From Pedobacter psychrodurus (GTDB lineage Bacteria > Bacteroidota > Bacteroidia > Sphingobacteriales > Sphingobacteriaceae), in assembly GCF_004331735.1 (NCBI RefSeq), contig NZ_SJSO01000007.1:1-64000 (forward strand): a stretch of DNA of 64,000 bases, read 5' to 3'. Of this stretch, positions 7,650-16,576 are shown in pieces (the first letter of the stretch is position 1; the number at the start of each line of letters is the position of its first letter). Below the pieces are notes generated by a model. That model was not told where the DNA came from. It searched no databases and saw nothing but the letters and a program-made list of their open reading frames with translations. Made by a program: the position numbers and the translations under genes.

Positions 7650-8048
7650 ATGTACACATTCAGGAAAGAAGAACGGTTATGCAGCAGGAAACATTTAGAC
7701 CTGTTGTTTAAAAACGGTTCTTCTTTTTTATTATACCCCTTTCGGATTTCTTATCTTTTTGTCGATCAACCGGCTGATGTACAAGCGCAGGTGGTCATCA
7801 ACGTTCCTAAAAAAAGATATAAACGGGCAGTAGATCGCAATCTGCTCAAGCGCCGCATACGCGAAGCTTATCGCCTCAATAAACAAGATAAATTATACAT
7901 GCCTTTACCTACTGATAGGGGATTGCTTTTGATTTCCATTCAATTTGTAGGTAAAGAAAAATATGATTTTGTTTTTATCGAGAAAAAACTGATTGCTACT
8001 TTTAAGCGCTTTCAAAATTTAATCCAGCCCAATGAAATTCATCAATAA
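7650..8048 (+). CDS. rnpA: Ribonuclease P protein component
   Basis: A 132-residue basic protein that binds the RNase P RNA and helps tRNA 5' maturation. It begins with the conserved [18 protein letters not shown] and carries the RNR-like motif [18 protein letters not shown] (about residues 58-75), the main RNA-binding helix. It lies 67 bases after rpmH and its 3' end overlaps yidD by 17 bases, so the three genes form one unit. Confidence 0.95.
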   Translation: MYTFRKEERLCSRKHLDLLFKNGSSFLLYPFRISYLFVDQPADVQAQVVINVPKKRYKRAVDRNLLKRRIREAYRLNKQDKLYMPLPTDRGLLLISIQFVGKEKYDFVFIEKKLIATFKRFQNLIQPNEIHQ

Positions 8049-8262
8049 AATTTTCGGGTGGTTTTTTTTAGGCCTAATTAAAGTGTATCAATACGCCATT
8101 TCGCCAATGCTGGGTGCAAATTGTAGGTTTACGCCAACCTGCTCGCAATATGGGATAGAAGCCATTAGAAAGCACGGCCCATTTAAAGGTGGTTGGCTGG
8201 CACTGAAACGTATTGGCAGCTGTCATCCATGGGGCAAACATGGACATGATCCTGTTCCGTAG
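8032..8262 (+). CDS. yidD: Membrane protein insertion efficiency factor YidD
   Basis: A 76-residue protein with the YidD signature: an N-terminal amphipathic segment ([15 protein letters not shown]), the cysteine motif [15 protein letters not shown], and [18 protein letters not shown] near the C-terminus. YidD assists YidC-dependent insertion of inner-membrane proteins. It overlaps rnpA by 17 bases. yidC itself is not adjacent in this window. Confidence 0.93.
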   Translation: MKFINKIFGWFFLGLIKVYQYAISPMLGANCRFTPTCSQYGIEAIRKHGPFKGGWLALKRIGSCHPWGKHGHDPVP

Positions 8263-8360
8263 AAGAGTTCATTTGTTCACTGATCATTGGTTTATTTGTG
8301 ATTAATTCATAGCCACATTCATCGTTGCGAAGCAATCTCCTCCAATTAATTTATTTGTTA

Positions 8361-8420
8361 ACCTTAATATCATTTGGAAAGTATTAAGGTAAAGGTCCTT
8401 CGACTACGCTCAGGATGACA
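8361..8420. repeat. Hairpin and CATCCTGAGC-type dispersed repeat
   Basis: ACCTTAATA (8361-8369) pairs perfectly with TATTAAGGT (8382-8390). Directly after it, 8395-8420 read on the minus strand is TGTCATCCTGAGCGTAGTC followed by GAAGGAC; a near-identical string (TGTCATCCTGAGCTTG, TCGAAGGGC) recurs at 23665-23690. Repeats of this type occur in intergenic DNA of many bacteria. Confidence 0.6.
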
Positions 8421-8501
8421 CATCACAAAAGGTAATTTGGCTCCAAACGCTAAACTAAATTAACTTCGGACCTCTGACTTCCGACTACATCCATTTTTAT
8501 T

Positions 8502-8509
8502 TATCTTTG
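8502..8509 (+). promoter_or_regulatory. -7 box 4 bases from the tsaB start
   Basis: TATCTTTG fits TAnnTTTG and is separated from the tsaB ATG by only CACA. A TTC (8479-8481) lies 20 bases upstream in place of the usual TTG. The predicted transcript would have almost no leader. Confidence 0.55.
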
Positions 8510-8513
8510 CACA

Positions 8514-9209
8514 ATGGCTAAAATACTTCAAATAGAAACAGCTACGGCAATTTGTTCTGTAGCACTATCTATCAATGGCGAAACGATTTCATTTAAAGAA
8601 GAAAAAGGACAAAACTTACATGCAGCAAATTTAACCTTGTTCATTGATGAAGTGCTTAAAACTGCGGGGTTGAGCTACCAAGAGTTAGATGCCATTGCCG
8701 TAAGTAAAGGGCCAGGATCTTATACAGGATTAAGGATTGGTGTTTCTACAGCTAAAGGTCTCTGTTATGCATTAGATAAACCTTTAATTGCCATCGAAAC
8801 CTTAGAAATGATGGCTGCCGGTTACTTAACAGAAAATCCTGAATATTCTGGTTTAATCTGCCCAATGATTGATGCCCGTAGGATGGAAGTTTATACCTCA
8901 ATTTTCGATCATTCATTAAATATAATCGTTCCTACCGAAGCAAAAATTATTGACGAGGCAAGTTTCACTGATTATCTTACACAACAACCAATTATCTTTT
9001 TAGGTGATGGCGCTGCCAAGTGCGCTGAAGTTTTAACACATCAAAATGCAAAATTTGATGCGTCCAATTTCAATTCTGCAACATACATGTCGCGATTAGC
9101 GAATGAAGCTTTCACTAAAACTAATTTTGAAGATGTGGCCTATTTCGAACCTTTTTACCTGAAAGATTTTGTAGTTACACAATCTAAAAAGCAACAGGCA
9201 CAAGGTTAA
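8514..9209 (+). CDS. tsaB: tRNA threonylcarbamoyladenosine biosynthesis protein TsaB
   Basis: A 231-residue ASKHA-fold protein that partners TsaD and TsaE in making the t6A37 modification of ANN-decoding tRNAs. It starts MAKILQIETATAICSVAL, has LHAANLTLFIDEVL, and the hallmark SKGPGSYTGLRIGVSTAKGL (about 64-83). The C-terminal part is degenerate, as in all TsaB. Its stop lies only 5 bases from the stop of the convergent DUF5723 gene. Confidence 0.93.
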   Translation: MAKILQIETATAICSVALSINGETISFKEEKGQNLHAANLTLFIDEVLKTAGLSYQELDAIAVSKGPGSYTGLRIGVSTAKGLCYALDKPLIAIETLEMMAAGYLTENPEYSGLICPMIDARRMEVYTSIFDHSLNIIVPTEAKIIDEASFTDYLTQQPIIFLGDGAAKCAEVLTHQNAKFDASNFNSATYMSRLANEAFTKTNFEDVAYFEPFYLKDFVVTQSKKQQAQG

Positions 9210-9214
9210 GTCGG

Positions 9215-10624
9215 TTACTTTCTTTTAAAAACCGAAAATAAACTTTTAAAGAAACTTCCACCTTCGTTATCATTTATGCCTGGTATTACGTCGGCAAATT
9301 GCGGATGGTTCACCACACTGCCGAATTTAATGCCCACGCCCATATAAAAAGAAGCTCCATTTGGGCCGTTGCCTACAGTAGCATCATTTTTAATCATCCC
9401 CAGCGTTTGGAAACTGGTAGCTACCAAATTATCGGTGCCCATAAACAATTCGAAATTAGGGGTTTGGTATTTTGCCTGCAATCCAAGCATAAAAACACCA
9501 TTCAAATTGTACAATGGAGTAATACTTCCTGAAAAATCGTTGGCAATAAAAGTGTTTACAAAAGCAATATCTCCACCTTTGTAAAACAGGTTTTTCGAAA
9601 CAGCTAGGCCTGGTTTGTAAAAACCATATCGCTTAGATAGGTAAACATCAAGTTTGGCGTTGGTAGGAGCTAAAAACTTCTTACTCTGTTCCGAAAGGAG
9701 GAAAATGTCTTTAATTTCCTGGTTGGTATTAGATTGATTATTTTCTATATTCTCAATAATTTTCGATTGATCTATCATCGTACGCTGCGTATTACTTCGC
9801 CACCAAATAAAACCTAAATCTTTAATATTGGCCATTAAGAAAAGGCCTTTTTTAGTAGTGTAATTGGCTCCAAAGCTTAATGATAACCCAGGGTTTTTAA
9901 AGTTGGGAAAGAAGTTTTTCTTATCTACCTCATTAAAATCAGAAAAATTGCTAGAGTAAGTTCCCTTCAGGCCAATTAACAAGGCATCAGCTTCTGGGTC
10001 GATATATAAGAAGGAATTGGAAACATCTAATTTGTTATAAAGTATTCCACTCAATACACTGGCTTTTAAACCAAATGCAAGGCGCTTGTTCCAGTTTTCG
10101 CGGTAGGTAAAACTAAATTGGTGATACGTTTGCTCGTAACCTTTTGTATCGAATATTCCGGTATATTGTTGGTTGGGGCTAAACCTTTCGAACGAATCAA
10201 AAATAGCAAGGGTTTCATTTGTGTATTCGATATTGGCATCCGACCTTATCTGCCAAGAAAACCCCATTTCTTTTTGATATTTGTAAGATTTGAAAAGCCT
10301 GAACGCAGCTACATAGATATTGCTGTTTTCGAAAAAATGATTAACTTCTCCAGTGCCGATCGGTAAACTTCTTGTATCAAAAACACCCTCTTGCGTTAGT
10401 TTTCTAATGGCAAACTTAGAGCTTCCCTTATTAATTGCATTTGTTCCAAAGTAGGGCAGGAAGAAATTTGAAGAGAATTTTCGGGATGAATCGAGCGTGA
10501 AAGATTTTTGAGATGGGTTTTCGAAGGCGTCAAACATCGTTTTGGTGCCGAAAAGTGCATATTGTTGCGCATTTGCAACCCCGAAGCTGGCTAGTGCCAG
10601 TAACGCAAGTAAAAGTTTCTTCAT
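9215..10624 (-). CDS. DUF5723-type outer-membrane beta protein
   Basis: A 469-residue exported protein with a signal peptide (MKKLLLALLALASFGVANAQ) and a mature part rich in alternating aromatic/polar beta strands, such as GLSLSFGANYTTKKGLFLMA. This suits a porin-like outer-membrane barrel and matches DUF5723, a Bacteroidota family of unknown function. It ends with a ~30-residue soluble tail. It lies 31 bases downstream of another exported protein gene on the same strand, so the two are probably co-transcribed. The barrel is inferred from composition. Confidence 0.65.
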   Translation of the reverse strand: MKKLLLALLALASFGVANAQQYALFGTKTMFDAFENPSQKSFTLDSSRKFSSNFFLPYFGTNAINKGSSKFAIRKLTQEGVFDTRSLPIGTGEVNHFFENSNIYVAAFRLFKSYKYQKEMGFSWQIRSDANIEYTNETLAIFDSFERFSPNQQYTGIFDTKGYEQTYHQFSFTYRENWNKRLAFGLKASVLSGILYNKLDVSNSFLYIDPEADALLIGLKGTYSSNFSDFNEVDKKNFFPNFKNPGLSLSFGANYTTKKGLFLMANIKDLGFIWWRSNTQRTMIDQSKIIENIENNQSNTNQEIKDIFLLSEQSKKFLAPTNAKLDVYLSKRYGFYKPGLAVSKNLFYKGGDIAFVNTFIANDFSGSITPLYNLNGVFMLGLQAKYQTPNFELFMGTDNLVATSFQTLGMIKNDATVGNGPNGASFYMGVGIKFGSVVNHPQFADVIPGINDNEGGSFFKSLFSVFKRK

Positions 10625-10655
10625 GTAAAATAGTTTTTCTGGGCTTGTTTCCTTA

Positions 10656-12224
10656 TTAACGGTTACTTAACGAATCTGGTATTTCTGGCTTTAAATATTT
10701 GTTTAAAAGCAAGTTAGTGATGAACTTGTTTTTGTCTGCACTCATCTGGTAATAAAAAGTATCGAAACTTTTTAAACCGCTATCGGCCCTCAAATGTTTG
10801 TAAAATGGGAGCTGAATATTGTTCCTGAAAATATCTGCCGAATTTTTGGTGTTGATGTAATAACTCACATTCGAGGTGGTCGAAATCTGGTTCACCGCAT
10901 CTACATATTGTGGCGTTTGTATTAAAAGCCTGTTGTTTTTATAATCATTTAGAAATGATTGCACCGTGCTTGCGTTATTGGCCGCAACTAAATTATTATC
11001 TACAATGGCATAATAAGGCCTCGCAAATTTTTTAAAGGGTTCACCGAAATAGCTGTATAGAATATCAGATGATTTAAAGAGCTTAATGTCTTCATTGTAA
11101 TCTGTACTTACATCAAGCAATAACTGTTTTACTTTTTCCCCATTTGATAATGAAATTGCACCTAGTTTTTCGCTAGTGCTTAACTGAAAAAGAATAAATT
11201 GATTCTTCGTGTAAGTCGTAAATATCGAATTTAAATCTATTCTGTATTCGTCTTTTACTTTTTTTATTACCGCATTGGTTTTTGAAAGTGTTTTCGTCTG
11301 TTCCTGCCAACTATTAAGCTTTTTAAGCCATTTGCCATAATCATCATAAGCATAAAGTGTATAGTTTGCTGTATTATCTGGCAGGATATTTTGTATGGAT
11401 GTATTTTGTGCAGCTGTGTTTTCGAATAGTTTAAGGTAATTATGCTGGTCTTTTAACTCTGTATTGCCGCTGAAAAGGATTTTTTCTCTACTGAAATTAT
11501 AATTAAGTACGGCAAAACTGTTCTGTTTATTAAAAATTGCAATTTCTCCATTAATGTTGCCCGCAATAATATTTTTGAGCAGTAACGGCGCCTGGTTAAA
11601 ATTGATATAAACATGGGTGAGTACATTTTTAATTTGCCGGTTATTCTCCTTAATGTATTCAGTAAAGGGATTTTCCGTTAAACGTACATTGGCATCATTA
11701 ATAAGTTTAAGAGATGTTGAAGCCGTTAATACCTGGCCATGAATGCTTAAATAAACCGATAAGCTATCATTTAGCTTTACCGTATACAGGTCTTTAGCAG
11801 TTTCGCTGATCGCTTTTTTAAGTTTTAACTGTTCATAGAATTTTTTGATGTCATTATCACGTTGTATTTGTAAGGTGATCAAGAAGTTCAGGGTTTTATT
11901 CGAATCGGGTAATACACTGATGTAAACTTGCTGATCTTTCAGGTATCTGTTTAGCAGATTATCGTCGATAATGCTTGTTTTCAGCTGTTTTAAGATGCTC
12001 ATTTTATCCTTTCCCAAAACCTGCTGGATAAGTTGCTGCCCCTCAATAATATCGTAAAAACCTTTGTCGTTCTGAAAAGAAAACACCAAAGCTGCGTTAT
12101 TGGTTGCCGATTGCAGCGCCAGGTCTTTCGCATCATTATCTATACCCAATTTTGAAAAATAGAGGTAAGCCATAAAGGCTACACCTAAAAATAATGCACT
12201 TGTTAGAATTACGATTTTTTTCAT
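10656..12224 (-). CDS. Membrane-anchored periplasmic protein of unknown function
   Basis: A 522-residue protein with one N-terminal transmembrane segment (IVILTSALFLGVAFMAYLYF) and a large soluble part presumably in the periplasm. I do not recognise a catalytic motif. The sequence is rich in Asn, Lys, Leu and Tyr and has repeated features such as YAYDDYGKWLKKL and YAIVDNNLVAANNAS. It is immediately upstream of a DUF5723 gene on the same strand, so the pair may act together at the envelope. TAAATTTG (12236-12243, minus strand) is a possible -7 box, 11 bases before the start. Confidence 0.55.
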   Translation of the reverse strand: MKKIVILTSALFLGVAFMAYLYFSKLGIDNDAKDLALQSATNNAALVFSFQNDKGFYDIIEGQQLIQQVLGKDKMSILKQLKTSIIDDNLLNRYLKDQQVYISVLPDSNKTLNFLITLQIQRDNDIKKFYEQLKLKKAISETAKDLYTVKLNDSLSVYLSIHGQVLTASTSLKLINDANVRLTENPFTEYIKENNRQIKNVLTHVYINFNQAPLLLKNIIAGNINGEIAIFNKQNSFAVLNYNFSREKILFSGNTELKDQHNYLKLFENTAAQNTSIQNILPDNTANYTLYAYDDYGKWLKKLNSWQEQTKTLSKTNAVIKKVKDEYRIDLNSIFTTYTKNQFILFQLSTSEKLGAISLSNGEKVKQLLLDVSTDYNEDIKLFKSSDILYSYFGEPFKKFARPYYAIVDNNLVAANNASTVQSFLNDYKNNRLLIQTPQYVDAVNQISTTSNVSYYINTKNSADIFRNNIQLPFYKHLRADSGLKSFDTFYYQMSADKNKFITNLLLNKYLKPEIPDSLSNR

Positions 12225-12314
12225 CTGCTGTGCAACAAATTTAATTTATTACATTGATTAGTGAGAAGTTCTTTGTCAATTTATTAATTTAGCGATTGCT
12301 ACTAGCAAATAACT

Positions 12315-12701
12315 ATGAATAAACGAATAATCCTTACTGCTTCTTTTTTTGGTGCTGTTGCTGTTTTGCTGGGCGCATTTGGTGCTCATGGTTTAAAAGC
12401 CTTAATTGATGGACCATCATTAGAAATTTGGCAAAAGGGTGTTGATTATCAGTTCTATCATACATTTGCGCTGTTGTATCTTTCTACCTTTGCCCGTTAT
12501 CGGAACAAGCTCATTAATATCGCTTATTTTTGCTTCACGTTTGGGATTATCCTCTTTTCAGGGTCATTATATTTATTGGCTACCCGAAGCATATCGCATT
12601 TAGGATTTACTGAATTTATTGGCCCAATAACGCCAATTGGTGGGCTTTTATTTGTATTGGGATGGATAATGCTCTTTTTTGCGGCATTTAAAGATAAATA
12701 A
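12315..12701 (+). CDS. DUF423 small membrane protein
   Basis: A 128-residue protein with four hydrophobic helices. The DUF423 signature is clear: LGAFGAHGLK near residue 20, WQKGVDYQFYHTFALLYL, and GSLYLLATRS. The family is a universally uncharacterised inner-membrane protein (YwdK/YgdD-like). Its stop codon overlaps the priA start by one base (TAATG), which suggests coupled translation. Confidence 0.85.
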   Translation: MNKRIILTASFFGAVAVLLGAFGAHGLKALIDGPSLEIWQKGVDYQFYHTFALLYLSTFARYRNKLINIAYFCFTFGIILFSGSLYLLATRSISHLGFTEFIGPITPIGGLLFVLGWIMLFFAAFKDK

Positions 12702-15181
12702 TGAATACTTTCGAAAGTGATATTTTTGCAGAAAGAGAAACACTTTTTGTTGAAGTTATTTTGCCATTATCTTTGGCGAAAAACTATACTTATCGTGTAC
12801 CTTTTGATTTAAACGACCAGATTGCCGTTGGAAAACGGGTAGTGGTGCAATTTGGAAAACATAAAATTTATACGGCTTTAATTAGTAAAATTAGCACCTT
12901 ACCGCCAACAGTTTATGAGGCCAAATATATTATCGATGTAGTAGATACTGAGCCTGTAATCACACCTACCCAGCTCAAATTTTGGAGCTGGATGACCAAT
13001 TATTACATGTGCAACGAAGGCGATGTAATGGCAGCTGCCTTACCAGCAAGTTTAAAGCTGGCCAGCGAAACGATCTTGATCCTTCGCGAAGATTACCATG
13101 AAGATACCGAACTTACCGATAAGGAAGAAATCATTATCAATGCACTGAAACAGCAACATAAACTTACCGTTAATGATGTTTCTAAGCTACTTGGACAGAA
13201 AACCGTATATCCGATCATCAATCATTTGTTGGATAAAGAACTGGTTCTGGTGGCAGAAGAGGTGGTGCAGAAATATAAACCTTTGCTTAAATCGTTTGTC
13301 ATATTAAACGATTTTTATAGCGATGAAGAAAATCTGAAACAGCTTTTTAATGTTTTGGATAGAGCTCCTAAACAATTAGACGCTTTATTGGCTTACCTGA
13401 AATTACAAAAATCTAATCTGCCGATTGCTAAAGAACAGCTTTTAGAAGAAAGCAATTGTGGACCAGCAGCGCTAAAAGCCTTAACCGACAAAGATATTTT
13501 TGTAGTAATGAAAAGGCCGGTTAGCCGTTTGGCCGCGCACGATGAGGAATTCAGTGTAAATTTCGAACTGAACGAAGGTCAGCAGAAAGCATTAGGTCAG
13601 ATTAACCAATATTTTGAAGAGAAGGAGGTCGTTTTGCTACATGGCGTCACCGCATCCGGAAAAACACAGGTGTATATTAAGCTGATTGAAAAGATTATCC
13701 AGCATACAGATGGACAGGTTTTGTTCCTGTTACCCGAAATTGCCTTGACAACCCAGATTGTAGAACGGATTAAGCGCTATTTTGGTAATTCAATTGGTGT
13801 ATACCACTCTAAATTTAACAACAGCGAACGGGTAGAAATTTGGAATAAAGTACGGACAGGTGCTTATAAAGTAATTCTTGGTGCCCGTTCAGCAGTTTTT
13901 CTTCCTTTTGAACACCTAAAATTGATTGTGGTTGATGAGGAACACGAACCGTCTTACAAACAATACGATCCGGCACCACGCTATCAGGCAAGGGATGCAG
14001 CCATTTATCTTGGTTATCTGCATCAGGCTAAAGTTGTTTTAGGATCAGCTACGCCATCCTTAGAGAGTTATTATAATGCCTTACAGGGTAAATATGGACT
14101 TGTAGAGATGAAAGAGCGTTTCGGCGGGGTTCAGCTTCCTAATCAGCAGGTGGTAAGTATTTCGGAAGAAACGAAGAAGAAAACGATGAGTTCGTATTTT
14201 TCGAGCGTGTTGATCAAAGATATCGATCTGGCCCTTTCTAAAAAAGAGCAGATTGTCTTATTCCAGAATAGGAGGGGCTATGCCACCATTCTGATCTGTG
14301 CAACCTGTGGTTATACCCCGAAATGTGTAAATTGCGATGTAAGTTTAACCTATCATAAAAGTAGTGGTAAATTACATTGTCATTATTGTGGCTATCAACA
14401 AAGTAGCGTAAATATCTGTCCGGCTTGTGGTTCGGTGCATGTGGAGCAAAAAGGATTTGGTACTGAGCGGATTGAAGAAGAACTCAGGTTACTTTATCCT
14501 GAAGTTACCATCGCCAGATTGGACATGGATAGTACAAGGACAAAAAATGGGCTGCAACAAATCTTAAACGACTTTCAAGAAAAGAAAACTGATATTTTAA
14601 TTGGCACACAGATGGTGGCCAAAGGATTGGATTTCGATAACCTTAATCTTATTGGTGTAATTAATGCCGATACACTTTTAGGTTACCCCGATTTCCGCGC
14701 CTACGAAAGAAGTTTCCAGCTGCTGGCACAAGTGGCAGGTAGGGCAGGTAGGAGGGCCGATCAGGGGAATGTTTGTATTCAGACTTACGATGCTGAAAAC
14801 CGCATTATTAAACAGGTAGTAAACAACGATTATGAAGGAATGTACAACGACGAAATTGTTGAACGTGAGAAATTTCTTTATCCGCCGTTTTCGCGAATGA
14901 TATTTTTGTACATCAAACATAAAGATTCACATGTTCTGGATCATGCTGCATTTGCTTTGGCCAATATCCTTAAAGGAAAATTTGGTAAACGTGTTTTGGG
15001 CCCAGAACAACCATTGGTAAGCAGAGTGCGGAACCTTTACATTAAACAGATCATTATCAAAGCCGATAAGCATACTGCCATTCAAAAAGTTAAAGATGCA
15101 CTACGGGAAACCTTAACCCAATTTAATGCCACCAAAGAATTTAAAGGTGTTTTTACACAAATAGATGTAGATCCGTATTAA
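12701..15181 (+). CDS. priA: Primosomal protein N' (replication restart helicase)
   Basis: An 826-residue PriA, the 3'-5' helicase that reloads the replisome at stalled forks. The N-terminal DNA-binding domain (VILPLSLAKNYTYRVP) is followed by a winged helix, helicase Walker A GVTASGKTQVY, Walker B DEEH in LIVVDEEHEPSYKQ, and the zinc-binding cysteine cluster CATCGYTPKCVNC .. CHYCG .. CPACGS. Helicase motifs V/VI include GTQMVAKGLDFDN and QVAGRAGRRADQG. Length is typical. It shares one base with the upstream DUF423 gene. Confidence 0.96.
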   Translation: MNTFESDIFAERETLFVEVILPLSLAKNYTYRVPFDLNDQIAVGKRVVVQFGKHKIYTALISKISTLPPTVYEAKYIIDVVDTEPVITPTQLKFWSWMTNYYMCNEGDVMAAALPASLKLASETILILREDYHEDTELTDKEEIIINALKQQHKLTVNDVSKLLGQKTVYPIINHLLDKELVLVAEEVVQKYKPLLKSFVILNDFYSDEENLKQLFNVLDRAPKQLDALLAYLKLQKSNLPIAKEQLLEESNCGPAALKALTDKDIFVVMKRPVSRLAAHDEEFSVNFELNEGQQKALGQINQYFEEKEVVLLHGVTASGKTQVYIKLIEKIIQHTDGQVLFLLPEIALTTQIVERIKRYFGNSIGVYHSKFNNSERVEIWNKVRTGAYKVILGARSAVFLPFEHLKLIVVDEEHEPSYKQYDPAPRYQARDAAIYLGYLHQAKVVLGSATPSLESYYNALQGKYGLVEMKERFGGVQLPNQQVVSISEETKKKTMSSYFSSVLIKDIDLALSKKEQIVLFQNRRGYATILICATCGYTPKCVNCDVSLTYHKSSGKLHCHYCGYQQSSVNICPACGSVHVEQKGFGTERIEEELRLLYPEVTIARLDMDSTRTKNGLQQILNDFQEKKTDILIGTQMVAKGLDFDNLNLIGVINADTLLGYPDFRAYERSFQLLAQVAGRAGRRADQGNVCIQTYDAENRIIKQVVNNDYEGMYNDEIVEREKFLYPPFSRMIFLYIKHKDSHVLDHAAFALANILKGKFGKRVLGPEQPLVSRVRNLYIKQIIIKADKHTAIQKVKDALRETLTQFNATKEFKGVFTQIDVDPY

Positions 15182-15236
15182 TTACTAATTTAAGTTTTGA
15201 TTTAGTGTTACTTACGGTAATGTGGATTTCTTTATC

Positions 15237-15267
15237 TTGTATCACCGTTTAAGAAACGCTAATTTTG
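15237..15267 (+). promoter_or_regulatory. Promoter of pcm with box abutting the start codon
   Basis: TTG (15237-15239), a 20-base spacer and TAATTTTG (15260-15267) reproduce the rpmH promoter spacing exactly. The box ends six bases before the chosen ATG (15274), so the transcript would be leaderless or nearly so. Confidence 0.6.
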
Positions 15268-15273
15268 AAGCTC

Positions 15274-15930
15274 ATGGCGTATAAATTTGTTGATAATTAC
15301 CGAGAACGTGGAGCGAGAAAAAAACTGGTTGAGTTGTTAAAATCTCGCGGGATTGAAGATGAAAATGTGTTAACAGCCATAGGTAAAGTTCCACGGCATT
15401 TCTTTTTTGATGAAACTTTTTGGAACCAATCTTACAAAGATATTGCTTTTCCAATAGGTGATGGGCAAACTATATCCCAACCTTACACTGTTGCCTACCA
15501 AAGTGAACTGCTGCACATTAAAAAAGGAGATAAAGTACTCGAGATCGGAACTGGTTCAGGCTATCAAACCTGTATTTTAATGGAACTGGGCGCAACAGTT
15601 TTTACGATAGAAAGACAAGAAAACATTTACAATAGAACCATTCAGATTTTACCCGGAATGGGCTACCGACCTACTTTTTATTGTGGCGATGGCTCGAAAG
15701 GAATTGCTGCCCATGCCCCCTACGACAAAATAATCGTGACTGCTGGCGCTCCTTTGGTTCCAGAAATCTTATTAAAACAATTAAAAATAGGTGGCATTCT
15801 GGTTATCCCGGTGGGAGATGAAAAAACCCAGAAAATGGTTACCGTTATACGTGTAAGTGAAACAGACTACGAAAAAATTGTGTTGGATACCTTTAGGTTT
15901 GTGCCATTAGTTGGCGACCAAGCATGGTAA
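15274..15930 (+). CDS. pcm: Protein-L-isoaspartate O-methyltransferase
   Basis: A 218-residue SAM-dependent methyltransferase that repairs isoaspartyl residues in aged proteins. It has the family landmarks VPRHFFFDE, GQTISQPYTVAYQSEL, the SAM motif VLEIGTGSGYQT, and TAGAPLVPEILLKQLK. I take ATG at 15274 (MAYKFVDNYRERGARKK) because homologues start there; a TTG at 15265 would add three residues but falls in the -7 box. It is convergent with smpB. Confidence 0.93.
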   Translation: MAYKFVDNYRERGARKKLVELLKSRGIEDENVLTAIGKVPRHFFFDETFWNQSYKDIAFPIGDGQTISQPYTVAYQSELLHIKKGDKVLEIGTGSGYQTCILMELGATVFTIERQENIYNRTIQILPGMGYRPTFYCGDGSKGIAAHAPYDKIIVTAGAPLVPEILLKQLKIGGILVIPVGDEKTQKMVTVIRVSETDYEKIVLDTFRFVPLVGDQAW

Positions 15931-15934
15931 TTCT

Positions 15935-16004
15935 AGTCTTGAGTCCAAAGTCGTGAGTCTTTAGTCGATTTGGACTCAGGACTAAAGACTCCAGACTGAA
16001 GACT
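15935..16004. repeat. Word-hairpin of AGTCT-type repeats between convergent genes
   Basis: A degenerate run of AGTC/GAGTC words on the left and GACTC/GACTAAAG words on the right. The inner stem GAGTCTTTAGTC (15955-15966) pairs perfectly with GACTAAAGACTC (15980-15991). The outer AGTCTTGAGTC (15935-15945) pairs with GACTGAAGACT (15994-16004) with one mismatch. It fills the pcm/smpB gap and could terminate transcription in both directions. Confidence 0.65.
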
Positions 16005-16007
16005 AAT

Positions 16008-16457
16008 CTATCTCTTCATCGCTCTATCCAACTCACGTTTGGTATCTCTATCCTTAATGCTATCGCGTTTGTCGAATTCTTTTTTACCTTGAGCCAAAGC
16101 AATTTCTATTTTAGCGAAACCTCTTTCGTTGATGAAAATACGTAAAGGAACAATGGTATAACCTTTTTCTTCGCCTTTAAGCTTTAATTTTCTAATTTCT
16201 TTTTTCTGCAGTAATAAGGCACGGTCGCGTTTAATATCGTGATGATAGAAAGAGCTGTGCGTATATTCAGAAACATGAAGGTTGCGCACATACAGGTTTC
16301 CCCCAATAAACATGCAAAATGCATCGGTCATGTTGGCTTTACCTTGCCTGATTGCTTTTATTTCAGTTCCTAAAAGTGCAATCCCTGCTACGTATTTATC
16401 TAAAAGATTGTAGTCGAAATATGCTCTTTTATTCTTTATGTTGATGTCGTTTTTCAA
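16008..16457 (-). CDS. smpB: SsrA-binding protein
   Basis: A 149-residue SmpB, which binds tmRNA and brings it to stalled ribosomes for trans-translation. It begins NIKNKRAYFDYNLLDKYVAG and contains the OB-fold landmarks GTEIKAIRQGKANMTDAF, HVSEYTHSSFYHHD, and the C-terminal KKEFDKRDSIKDRDTKRELD tail that inserts in the mRNA channel. Length and order are normal. The tmRNA gene ssrA is not adjacent. Confidence 0.95.
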   Translation of the reverse strand: MKNDINIKNKRAYFDYNLLDKYVAGIALLGTEIKAIRQGKANMTDAFCMFIGGNLYVRNLHVSEYTHSSFYHHDIKRDRALLLQKKEIRKLKLKGEEKGYTIVPLRIFINERGFAKIEIALAQGKKEFDKRDSIKDRDTKRELDRAMKR

Positions 16458-16576
16458 AATTTTAATAAAGTATGTGATGTTATAATGCCAAGCAAATACG
16501 CAAAATATAAATGCTGGGTTGCAAATATCCTAAAAATTGATGTGATAATTTAGTTTTAATTTTTAATTGTAGAGAT

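Noticed and set aside
7424..8262. rpmH-rnpA as a marker for the replication origin
   Set aside because: dnaA, dnaN and clustered DnaA boxes are not seen nearby; the order alone is not enough.
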